In this document: piece after piece, positions 50,701 to 62,700 of the stretch | Numbering within the stretch: the stretch's first letter is position 1 | How the letters are laid out: every line of letters starts with the position of its first letter | Source of the DNA: Corallococcus caeni | Lineage (GTDB): Bacteria; Myxococcota; Myxococcia; Myxococcales; Myxococcaceae | Assembly: GCF_036245865.1 (NCBI RefSeq) | Contig: NZ_BTTW01000014.1 | Location: 47,283 to 111,282 of the forward strand | Length of the DNA: 64,000 nucleotides | Reading direction: 5' to 3' | Made by a program: the position numbers and the translations under genes | The notes under the pieces: generated by a model | Told to the model about the DNA's origin: nothing | Database searches by the model: none | The model's input: only the letters and a program-made list of their open reading frames with translations

Positions 50701-53700
50701 TTCTGCAGGGAGAAGAGGGCCTGGAAGAGCGGCGGCCGCGTCAGGTCGCGCTGCGGCCTCAGGTCCTCGACGAGCCGCTCGAAGGGGACGTCCTGGTGGG
50801 CATAGGCACCCAGGGCGGCTTCGCGCACCTGCTGGAGCAGCTGGTGGAAGGACGCGCCAGAAGAAACCTGTGAGCGAAGGACGAGCGTGTTGACGAAGAA
50901 GCCGATGAGGCTCTCCGTCTCCGCGTGGGTGCGGCCCGCGATGGGTGTGCCGACGCTGATGTCCTCCTGGCCGGAGTAGCGCGAGAGGAGGACCTGGAAG
51001 GCCGCCATCAGGAGCATGAACGGAGTGACGCCGCCACTCCGGCCCAGCGACTTGAGAGCATGCGCGAGCGGCAAGGGCAGCCGCAGCGAGACGACGTCGC
51101 CGTGGAAGGACTGCACGGCGGGACGCGGGAAATCCGTGGGCAACTCCAGGGGCGCCGCGTCCGCGAGGCGCTGACGCCAGTAGGAGAGCTGGGTCTCCAG
51201 GATGTCGCCTTGCAGCCAGGAGCGCTGCCAGAGGGCGTAGTCGGCGTACTGGACGGGTAGCTCGGGCAGGGGCGAGGGCCGGCCGTCGCAGAAGGCCTGG
51301 TAGAGCGCGGCCACTTCGCGGACGAGGACGCCACGGGACCAGCCGTCGGAGACGATGTGGTGCAGGGTGAAGACGAGCACGTGCTCGGTGGGAGCGAGCT
51401 TCAGCAGCAGCGCGCGCACGAGGGGACCGGAGGCCAGGTCGAAGGGACGCTGGGCTTCGATGGACGCCAGGCGCCGGGCTTCGTCGAGGGCGGACCCGCC
51501 CAGGTGGGTGAGGTCCACCGTGGGCAGGGGCAGTTCGCTGGGGGGCGCGATGTGCTGGAAGGGCTGGCCCTGGCGAGAGGGGAAGCGGGTGCGCAGGGCT
51601 TCGTGGCGGCGCACCAGCTCGGTGAGGCTCTGGCGCAGGGCCTCGACGTGCAGCTCGCCATCCAGGCGGAGGATGGACGGGACGTTGTAGGTGGACGCAC
51701 CGGGGACGAGCTGATCAATGAACCACAGGCGCTGCTGCGCGAAGGACAGCGGCAGCTCTCCCGTGCGAGGTGCCGGCACGAGCGGTGGTGCCTTCACGCC
51801 GGACGCCTGCTTCCCCGCGTCGTCGATACGACGCGCGAGGTCCGTCAGGAGCGGAGCTTCAAAGACGGCGCGCAGGGGCAGCTCTACTCCGAACGTCGCG
51901 CGCACACGGGCCACGAGCTGGGTCGCGAGCAGTGAGTGACCGCCCAGCTCGAAGAACTGGTCCTGTGAGCCCACGCGGGGAAGACGCAGCACCTCTGCCC
52001 AGAGGGAAGCGAGCAGCTCCTCCGTGGGAGTGCGAGGCGCCACGTAGTCGGAGCTCGACGCGGAGGCCTCCGGAGCGGGCAGGGCCTTGCGGTCGACCTT
52101 GCCGTTGGGGGTGAGGGGCAGGGCCTCCAGGAAGACGAAGGCGGAGGGCACCATGTACTCGGGCAGCCGCTGCTTCAGGCCTTCGCGGAGTGAGGACACG
52201 TCCGTGGAGTCCGCGACGACGTAGGCGACGAGGCGGGCCTCGCCGGGAGAGTCCTGGCGGGCCACGACGACGGCTTCGTGCACGGAGGGAAGTGCGCGGA
52301 GAACGGTGGCGACTTCACCGGGCTCCACGCGGAAGCCACGCACCTTCACCTGGAAGTCCACGCGGCCGAGGAACTCCACGCGGCCATCGGAGAGCCAGCG
52401 CACGCGGTCGCCCGTGCGGTACATGCGAGCGCCGGGCGCAGGGCTGAAGGGGTCCGGCACGTAGCGCTCGGCCGTGAGGTCAGGGCGAGCGAGGTAGCCG
52501 CGAGTCACCTGGGCGCCGCCGACGAAGAGCTCGCCCGGGACGCCGAGAGGCGTGGGGCGCAGTGAAGCGTCCAGGACGTAGAGGCGCGAGTGGGCCAAGG
52601 GCCAGCCCAGGGGCACGGAAGTCGCGGCGGGCTGTTGCGCGTGGCCGGCGAGCGCACCGCCAGTCGTCCCGGTCAGGGGCACGGCAGTCGAAGCGGGCAG
52701 CTGCACACGGCCAGCAAGGACACCGACGGTCGTTTCGGTGGGGCCGTAGTGGTTGTGCACCTCGCAGTCCGGAGCGAGTGCATGGACGGACTGAAGCAGG
52801 GCCCAGGTGGAGGACTCACCGCCGAGCACCAGACGCTTGCGAGGCAGGACGTGGCGAGGCACGGGCGCGGTGAGCAATGCGGCCAGGTGCGAGGGCACCA
52901 CCTTCATGCAGTCGATGGGGTGACGCGCGAAGTAGTCGGCGAGGGCCGCGGGGCTGGAGGCGCACTCCTGGGTGAGGACGTGGAGCAGGCCACCCGTGGT
53001 GAGGGCAGGGAAGAGGACGGTGTTGCCCAGGTCGGCGACGAAGGTGGAGACGAGGGCGAAGCTTGCGCAGGACTCCAGGCCAAGGCGCTGCGTCACCGAG
53101 TCGACGTAGGTGAAAAGCTGGGAGTGCGCGACGGCGACGCCCTTGGGCCTGCCGGTGGAGCCAGAGGTGAAGAGGACGTAGGCGAGGGCGTCCGGATGCG
53201 CCTCAACCGGCGGTGCGTCGGTGTGCAGTCGGGAGAGGGCTGCCGCGTCTTCATCGAGGCGAACGACGTGCGCGGAAGAGGACTCGAAGGCGGAGGCGAA
53301 ACGGGCCACCGTCACGACGACGGGCGCGGAGACTTCCTGCACCAGGGACTGCAAGCGCAACGCGGGCTGGGCCGGGTCCAGCGGCACGTAGGCACCGCCG
53401 GCCTTCCAGACACCCAGCAGGGCGACGACGGTCTCGACGGAGCGCTCCAGGCAGAGGGCAACGCAAGAGTCAGTGCCGACGCCCCGGGAGCGCAGGTGCC
53501 AGGCCAGTTGGTTGGCGCGCGCGTCCAACTCTCCATACGTAAGCGCCTGTCCATCGCACGCCACTGCGGGTGCATCCGGATGGAGGGCCGCGCGCTGTTC
53601 GAAGAGAGAGTGCACGCTGCGAGGCGGGGGAAGCGGAGCCTCGGTGGAGACGAAGTCCGTGAGAAGCAGCTCCTTCTCGGCCTCGGTCAGCAGCGGCAAC

Positions 53701-56700
53701 TCACTGACGCGCGAGTCGGGCGAAGCGAGGGCGGCCTCCAGCAGGACGCGCAGGTGCTCCACCATGCGGGAGACGGTGGACGACTCGAACAGGTCCGTGC
53801 GGTAGCTCAGCGTGCCGGTGAGGCCGTGCGGCGTCTGAGAGAGGGACAGGGTGAGGTCGGACTTGGTGGCCTCGAAGTCGCGCGGGAGAGGCTGGAAGGA
53901 CAGGCCGGAAAGACTCAACTCCGAGGCCGGCGCGTTCTGCAGCACGAGCATGACCTGGAAGAGAGGCGAGTGACTCAAGCTGCGCTGCGGTTGCAACTCC
54001 TCGACGAGCTTCTCGAAGGGCAGGTGCTGGTGCTCGTAAGCCGCCAGGGTGATGTCGCGCACCCGGGCCAGCAGCTGCCGGAACGAAGCCTCCGGCGCGA
54101 CATGGGAGCGAAGCACGAGGGTGTTGATGAAGAGGCCGATGAGGCCTTCCGTCTCTCCGCGAGTACGGCCTGCGATGGGCGTACCGACGGAGACGTCCTC
54201 CTGGCCGGAGTAGCGAGACAGCAGCACCTGGAAGGCCGCCAGCAGTGCCATGAAGGGCGTGACGCCTTCACGCTGGCAGAAGTCCGTGAGCGCATCGGAC
54301 AGGGGCAGGTGGACGGGCAGGGACGCACCGCGCTGGGACTGCACGGCGGGACGCGGCTTGTCCGTGGGCAGCTCCAGCAGGGCGGGCGCGCCGGTGAGCT
54401 GCTGCTTCCAGTACCCCAGCTGCGCCTCCAGCACCTCCCCCTGCAACCACGAGCGCTGCCACACGGCGTAGTCCGCGTATTGGACCGGCAGCTCCGGCAG
54501 CGGCGAGGGCCTGCCCTGGACGAAGGCCCCGTAGAGCCCCGCCACTTCTCGCACGAGCACGTCCATGGACCAGCCGTCGGAGACGATGTGGTGCATCGTC
54601 AAGAGCAGCACGTGCTCTCGCGAATCGATCCGGATCAGCGAAGCGCGCAGCAGTGGCCCGCGCGCGAGGTCGAACGGACGCACGGCCTCCGCGGCGGCCC
54701 GTCCCTGGGCTTCGGCCTCACGTTCGGCCCCGGGCAGCGCGCCCAGGTCCGCCACGCTCAGGTGGAAGTCACCAGCAGGGTGGACCTCCTGGAAGGGCTC
54801 CGCGTCACGAACCACGAACGTGGTGCGCAGGGCCTCGTGACGGTGGAGGAGCGCGCGGAAGGCCTGCTCCAGTGCCGACACGTTCAGTTCGCCCTGCACG
54901 CGCAGCGCGAACGGGATGTTGTACGTGGCGGTGCCGGGCTCCAGCTGATCAATGAACCACAGCCGCTGCTGGGCGAACGACAGCGGCAGCGGGCCCGTGC
55001 GCGGCACGGGGACCAACGGAGGCGGTGCGGGCAGCTCCACCTTCCGCTGGGCGACCAGCGATCGGTACACCTCGCGGGCACGCCGGTGTGCCTCGGCCCA
55101 GGTGAGCGTCTCTCCCTCCTGCTCCGCGGCCACGGCCTCCGGTGTGAGCCGGGCCTGGGCCTGGAGCAGCCGGTGCAGACCGGCGTCCTTCGCGGTGGCG
55201 GCGGACGGATCGCGCCACGCGTGGAACAGCAGGTGCCGCTCCCCCGCCGTGAGCAGGGGCAGCGCGGGGAGCGGATGATCCGGCCCCGCGAGCGCTCCCT
55301 CCAGCAGCACGCGCAGGTGGCCCATCATGCGCTCCGCCGTCGAGGCATCGAACAGGTCGGTGCTGTACTCCAGCAGGCCGCGCAAGCCCTGACCCCGGTC
55401 GCTGATGGACAGGACAAGGTCGAACTTCGCCGCGCGGTGCTCGATCTTGAGCGAGCCCATCCGCAGCCCGGGCCCGAGCACCTCCGGCATCGGAGCGTTC
55501 TGATACGCGAGCATCACCTGGAAGAGGGGCGCGCGGCCGGCGACGCGCTCGGGCCGCAGCGCTTCCACCAGCTTCTCGAAGGGCACGTCCTGATGGGCGT
55601 AGGCGCCCAGCGTCACGTCGCGCACCCGGGCGAGCAGCGCTCGGAAGCTGGGGACCCCGGCGAGCTCCGTGCGCAGGACCAGCGTGTTGACGAAGAAGCC
55701 GATGAGCCCCTCCAGCTCCGTGTGCGTGCGGCCGGCGATGGGCGAGCCCACGCTGATGTCCTCCTGGCCGGAGTAGCGCGAGAGCAGCACCTGGAACGCG
55801 GCCAGCACCACCATGGAAGGCGTGACGCCCTCCTGGCGGCAGAGGGCCTGGAGCGCCTCCGACAGCTCCCTCGGGAACTGGAAGGCGTGCGCGCCACCCT
55901 GGTGCGTCGGCGCGGCCGGGCGCGGGCGATCCGTGGGCAGCTCCAGCGTCCGGGGCGCGCCCTGGAGCCGGGTCCGCCACCAGCCGAGCTGCGCCTCCAG
56001 CACCTCGTCTCGCAGCCACCCGCGCTGCCAGAGGGCGAAGTCCGGGTACTGCACGGGGAGCGGTTCGAGCAGCGCGGGACGCCCCTGGACGCGGGCCGTG
56101 TACAGCGTCGTCAGTTCCTGGACGAGGACGCCCATGGACCAGCCGTCGGAGATGACGTGGTGCAGGGTGATGAGCAGCGCGTGGCTCGCCTCCTCCATCC
56201 GGACGAGGAGCACGCGCCAGAGCGGCCCTGTCGCCAGGTCGAAGGGCCGCGAGGCCTCGTGCTCGACGAGGCGCTGGAGCGCGGCTTCGCGTTCGTTGGC
56301 GGGGAGGCTGCTGACGTCCGCCCAGACCGCGGGCAGCGGAGGCTCCGGGGTAATGACCTGGACGGGCTGGTGCCCGTGCTCCTGGAGCGTCGTGCGCAGG
56401 GACTCGTGGCGCTGGAGCACGTCGCGCAGGGCACGCGTGAGCGCGGGCACGTCGAGCGGGCCCTCCAACCGCACGGCGGTGGGGAGGTTGTAGTTCGAGC
56501 TGTCGGGGTCCAGCTTCGACAGGAACCACAGGCGCTGCTGCGCGAAGGACAGGGGCGTGGGGCCCTGCGTGGTCCGCGCGCGGAGCGGCGGCACGGGCGC
56601 AGCGGGCCTCTCCAGGACCAGCGCGTCGATGCGGCGGGCCACCGCCTCCACGGTGGGGCTCGCGAAGAAGTCGGGCAGCGAGAGCTCGACGCCGAAGTGC

Positions 56701-59700
56701 TGACGCACGCGCGCGAGCACCTGGGTGGCGCTCAGCGAGTGGCCGCCCAGGTCGAAGAAGCTGTCCTCGGCGCCTGGTTCCTCGACGCGGAGCACGCGGC
56801 TCCAGAGCGCCGCCAGCTCGCGCTCCGTGTCAGTGCGCGGCGGACGGGTGGGGATGCGGGCCTGCGAGGCTTCGGGAGCGGGCAGGGCCTTGCGGTCCAC
56901 CTTGCCACTGGGAGTCAGCGGCAGGGCCTCCAGCACCACAAAGGCGGAGGGCACCATGTACTCCGGCAGCTTCTCGTGCAGCCGCGAGCGCAGTGCGCCC
57001 ACCTCCACTGCTTCACTGCCGATACCGCGCACGACGTAGGCGACGAGCCGCTTGTCACCGGCCGCGTCCTCGCGGGCCACCACCACCGCCTGACGCACGC
57101 CGGGCTGCTGCTCCAGCGCGGCTTCAATCTCTCCCAGTTCGATGCGCAGACCGCGCACCTTCACCTGGAAGTCCGCGCGGCCCATGTACTCGATGGCACC
57201 GTCCGGCAACCAGCGAGCCACGTCGCCCGTGCGGTACAGCCGCGCGCCGGGCGTGTCGCTGAAGGCATCCGGGATGAAGCGCTCGGCCGTCAGCTCCGGA
57301 CGTCCCAGGTAGCCACGCCCCACCTGCACGCCGCCGATGAAGAGCTCTCCAGGTACGCCCACGGGCACGGGCTCCATGCGGGAGTCCAGCAGGCGAATCT
57401 GGGTATTGGCCACGGGCCGGCCAATGGGCACCGAGCGACGAGACTCCCCAGGCAGGCACTGGTGGAAGGTGACGTCGACGGCGGCCTCGGTGGGGCCATA
57501 GAGGTTGTGCAGTCCAGCCCATGGTAGCCGCCGCAGGCAGCGCTCTGCCAGTTCCACCGGGAGGGCCTCACCGCTGCACACCACGCGACGCAGCGACGTG
57601 CAGGACTCCAGCCCTGGCTCCTCCAGGAACACCTGGAGCATGGAGGGCACGAAGTGCAGCGTGGTGACGCCGGCCTCTGCGATGAGGCGCGCGAGGTAGG
57701 CAGGCTCCTGGTGTCCACCGGGCCTTGCGACGACGAGGCGCGCGCCCGTCATGAGGGGCCAGAAGAACTCCCAGACGGAGACGTCGAAGCTGAAGGGCGT
57801 CTTCTGCAGGACGACGTCGTGGGACTGCAGCGCGTACGCGGACTGCATCCACAGCAGGCGATTCACCACGGGGCCATGGGCATTCATGGCGCCCTTGGGA
57901 CGGCCCGTGGAGCCGGAGGTGAAGATGACGTAGGCCAGACCGTCGGCGGTGGCGCGCGGCGGCGGAGCGTGCCGGGGCTGGCGCGCAATGGCCTCCCACT
58001 GCGTGTCCAGGCAGAGCACCCGGGCCTCATGGGCGGGCAGGCGCGAGAGCAGGTGCTCCTGAGCCAAAAGCACCGCAGGGCGCGCGTCCTCCAGCATCCA
58101 GGTGAGGCGCTGGGCGGGGTAGGCAGGGTCGAAGGGGACGTAGGCGCCGCCGGCCTTCAGTGTGGCGAGCAAGGCGACGACGAGCTCCAGGGAGCGCTCC
58201 AGCAGGAGGCCGACGCGGACCTCGGGCCCTACGCCCTGCGCGATGAGGGCGTGAGCGAGCTGATTGGCCCGCGCGTCCAGCTCCCGGTACGTCAGCGTGC
58301 GGCCCTCGAACTCAAGTGCCACCGCATCCGGCGTGCGCTCCACCTGCGCCTCGATGAGGCCATGCAGCGTGGCATCGCGCGGGAAGTCAGTCGCCGTCGC
58401 GTTCCAGTCCACCAGCACCTGCCGACGCTCGGCGTCCGTGAGCGGGCGGACGGTGGCGGAGTCGTCGCCCGGTTCCACCGGAGCGGGACGCGCCACTTCG
58501 CGCGCCGCGACCTCCTCCAGCGGGAGGAGGGGCACGGACAGCGCGGGGCCTTCACGCCGACGGGAAGGCGTCGGCATGCCCCTGCCTTCAAGGGCCGCGT
58601 CGATGCGCGCGGACAGCCCCTCGACGGTGGGCGCGTCGAAGAGGGCGCGCAGCGGCAGCTCCACTCCGAACGCTTCCCGGATGCGGCTGATGGCCTGGGT
58701 GGCCAGCAGCGAGTGGCCGCCCAGGTCGAAGAAGCTGTCGGTGGCTCCCACCCGGGTGACGCCCAGGAGCGGACGCCACAGGTCGGCGAGCCGCTCCTCG
58801 GTGGCTGTGCGCGGTGGGACGTGTTCGCGGCCGTCGCCGGTGAAGTCCGGCGCGGGCAGGGCCTTGCGATCCACCTTGCCGTTGGCGGTGAGCGGCAGGG
58901 CGGGCAGCGCCACGAAGGCCGCGGGCACCATGTACTCGGGCAGGTGCTGCTTCAGGTGCTCCCGCAGCGCGGACACGTCCGGCGCGTCCGCGACGACGTA
59001 GGCCACGAGGCGCTTGTCGCCCGGCACGTCCTCGCGCACCAGCACCACCGCCTCCTTCACCGCGGGGGCCGCGCGCAGCACCGCTTCGACCTCGCCTGGC
59101 TCGATGCGGAAGCCGCGCACCTTCACCTGCGCGTCGGCGCGACCGACGAACTCCAGCGTGCCCTCCTCGCGCCAGCGCACCACGTCGCCCGTGCGGTACA
59201 GCCTTGCACCGGCCTCGCCGGAGAAGGGGTCCGGCACGAAGCGCTCGGCCGTCAGCGCGGGACGCCCCGCGTAGCCGCGCGCCACGCCCACGCCTCCCAG
59301 GTACAGCTCTCCGCGCACGCCCACGGGCAACGGCTCGCCGCGCGCGTCCAGCACGTAGGCGCGCACGTTGGCCAGGGGCCTGCCGATGGCGGGCACCCGT
59401 CCGTCCGCCACGCAGTCGGTGAGCGTGGCCACCACCGTGGCCTCCGTGGGGCCGTAGGTGTTGATCAGGCGTCGCCCGGAGGCCCAGCTCGCCACCACGT
59501 CGGCTGGCAGCGCCTCGCCTCCGGAGATGACGGTGCGCAGCGCGGGCAGCCCGTCCGCGCGGGTGGCCGCCAGCGCCGCGGGCGTGAGGCTGATGACCGT
59601 CAGGGCCTCCTCTCGCAGCAACTGCTGGAGTGGTGCGCCCGGCATCAGCTTCTCCATCGGCGCCAGCACCAGCGTCGCGCCGGCGCACAGCGTGGTGAAG

Positions 59701-62700
59701 ATCTCCTCCACCGACAGGTCGAAGCTCAGGTTGGCGAACTGGAGGACGCGGTCGCCCGGGCCAATGCCATACGCCAGCGCCTCGTGCGTGACGAGGTTGG
59801 CCACGCTCCGGTGCTCCACCAGGGTGCCCTTGGGTAGGCCGGTGCTGCCGGACGTGTAGAGCAGGTAGGCCAGGTGGCGCGAGGTGACGCCGCTGACCGG
59901 TGCGTCGGTGCGCTCACGTGAAAGGGCGTCGCGCTCAGCGTCCAGGCAGAAGGCGGACGTGCGGTGGGGCTCGGGGAAGCGGTCGCGCAGCGCGGCTTGC
60001 GTCAACAGCACCCGGGCGCCGCTGTCCTCCAACATGAAGGCGCGTCGCTCGCTCGGCAGGAGCGGATCCACCGGCACCCATGCGCCGCCGGCCTTGAGGA
60101 TGCCCAGTAGGCCGATGACGACGTCCAGCGAGCGCTCCACGCTCAGGGCCACGCGCACCTCGGGGCCCACACCCCGGCGGCGCAGCGCGTGGGCGACCTG
60201 GTTGGCGCGGGCGTCCAGCTCCGCGTACGTGAGGTGCGTTCCCTCGAACGTGGCGGCGCGTGCGTCTGGCGCGCGGCGCACCTGGGCCTCGAAGAGCGAG
60301 TGCACGCAGGCCTCGGGGAAGTCCGCGCGCGTGGCGTTCCATTCCACCAGCACCTGCTGGCGCTCGGCCTCCGTCAGCAGCGGGAGCGCGGAGAGCCGGC
60401 GCTCGGGGGCGGCCACCAGGGCCTCCACCAGCACGCGCAGGTGGTGCATCAGCCGCCCGGCGGTGGACGCGTCGTAGAAGTCCTGGGCGTACTCCAGGGT
60501 CCCCGTGAAGCCTCTCTCCGTCCGGCTGAGCGCCAGCGTCAGGTCGAACTTGGCGGCGCGGCCCCGCGACGGGAGCGCGCGGAACGTCAGCCCCGGGACG
60601 GACAGCTCCGCCGGGGGCGTGTTCTGGAGGATGAACATCACCTGGAACAGCGGCGCCTGTTGCAGGTCGCGCATCGGCTGGAGCTGTTCGAAGGGCACGT
60701 GCTGGTGCGCGAAGGCGTCCAGCGCGGTGGTGCGCACGCGGGCCAGCAGCTCGCGCACGGTGGGGTCCCCATCCAGGCGGGTGCGCAGGACCAGCGTGTT
60801 GAGGAAGTAGCCGATGAGCCCTTCCAGCTCCGCGCGGTTGCGGCCCGCGACGGGCGAACCCACGCTGATGTCGTCCTGGCCGGAGTAGCGCGCCAGGAGC
60901 ACCTGGAAGGCCGCCAGCAGGAACATGAAGGGCGTGACGCCCTCGCGGCGGCAGAGCGCCTCCACGGCTTCGCTCAGCGCCAGCGGCAGCTCCACGGGGA
61001 GCAGCCCCGCCCGGAGCGAGGCATGCGGCGCGCGGGGCCGGTCGGTGGGCAGCTCCAGCGTTCGAGGTGCCCCGTCCAGCTGACGCCGCCACCAGGTGAG
61101 CTGCTCCTCCAGCACGTCCCCTTGCAGCCACTGGCGCTGCCAGACGGCGTAGTCCGCGAACTGGAGCGACAGGGGCGGCAGGGACGCGGGCGTGTGGGTG
61201 GCGAAGGCGCGGTAGAACTCCACCACCTCGCGCACCATCACGGACATGGACCAGCCGTCGCAGATGATGTGGTGCAGCGTGAGGAGCAGGACGTGCTCCG
61301 CGGCATCCAGGGCCAGCAGCGACACGCGCAGCAACGGGCCCGTGGCCAGGTCGAAGGGGCTCGAGGCCTCCGCGTCGGAGCGGCGCTGGGCCTCGGCCTC
61401 GCGCGCGTCGGCGGACAGCGAGCGCAGGTCGATGGGCTCCAGCGTCAGGGGGCCGGGCGGCGCGATGACCTGGATGGGGCCCTCGGCGGTCGCGCGGAAC
61501 GTGGTGCGCAGGGCTTCGTGCCGGTGCACCAGGGCTTCAAGGGCGCGGCGCAGGGCCTCGACGTCCAGCGCGCCGGACAGGCGCAGGGCCAGGGGCATGT
61601 TGAACGCCGTGCCGCCGGGGGCCAGCTGGTCGAGCAGCCACACCCGGTGCTGCGAATACGAGGCGGGCAGCGCAGCGGAGGAAGGCGCGCGCTGGAGAGG
61701 CGGAGCCGCCGCGAGCTGGCCGGACTGGAGCGCGGCGTCGATGCGCGCCGCGACCTCCGCCAGGGTCGGCCCTTCGAACAGCGCCTGGAGGGGCAGCTCG
61801 ACACCGAAGGCGGCGCGCAGGCGCGAGACGAGCTGCGTGGCCAGGAGCGAGTGACCGCCCAGCTCGAAGAAGTGGTCGGTGGCGCCCACTCGCGGCACGC
61901 GAAGCACCTGGACCCAGAGCGTCGCGAGCTTCTCCTCGGTCGGTGTGCGCGGGGTGACGTAGCCGGCGGTGGAGACCGGAGCCTCCGGCATGGGCAGGGC
62001 CTTGCGGTCCACCTTGCCATTGGGCGTGAGCGGGAACGCCTCCAGCGCCATGAAGAGCGACGGCACCAGGTGCTCGGGCAGGTGCTGGCGCGAGAAGTCG
62101 CGCAGCGCGGCGGACTCCAGGACACGGCCATCCCGCAGCACCACCCACGCGACGAGCCTACCGTCGCCAGAGGCGTCGAGCCGTGCCCCGGCGACCGCCT
62201 GGAGCACGTCCGGGTACCGGACGAGAACGGCCTCCACCTCTCCGGGCTCGATGCGGAAGCCACGCACCTTCACCTGGAAGTCGGTGCGGCCCAGGAAGTC
62301 GAGCGTCCCGTCGGAGCGCCACCGCGCGAGGTCGCCCGTGCGGTACATGCGAGCGCCAGGGTCGCCGGAGAAGGCATCCGGCACGAAGCGCTCGGCGGTC
62401 AGCTCCGAGCGGGCCAGGTAGCCGCGCACCACGCCCTCACCCGCGATGAAGAGCTCGCCTGGTACGCCCACGGGCACGGGCTGGCCCCGCGGGTCCAGCA
62501 CATACATCCGCGTGTTAGCGATGGGCGCGCCAATGGAGACGGTGGCGGGCGGTGCGTCGTCGGTGACGGGATGCGTGGAGGACCAGACGGTGGTCTCCGT
62601 GGGCCCGTACATGTTGCGCAGTACGGCCGAGGGCAGGGCCTCCCGCAGCTGGAGCGCGAGGGCTCCGGGCAGGGCTTCGCCGCCGACGAGCAGGTGCCGC

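Noticed and set aside
52590..57527. Plus-strand frame of 1645 residues opposite the NRPS
   Set aside because: Antisense of a strongly supported NRPS; repeated blocks reflect the repeated modules, not a real repeat protein.
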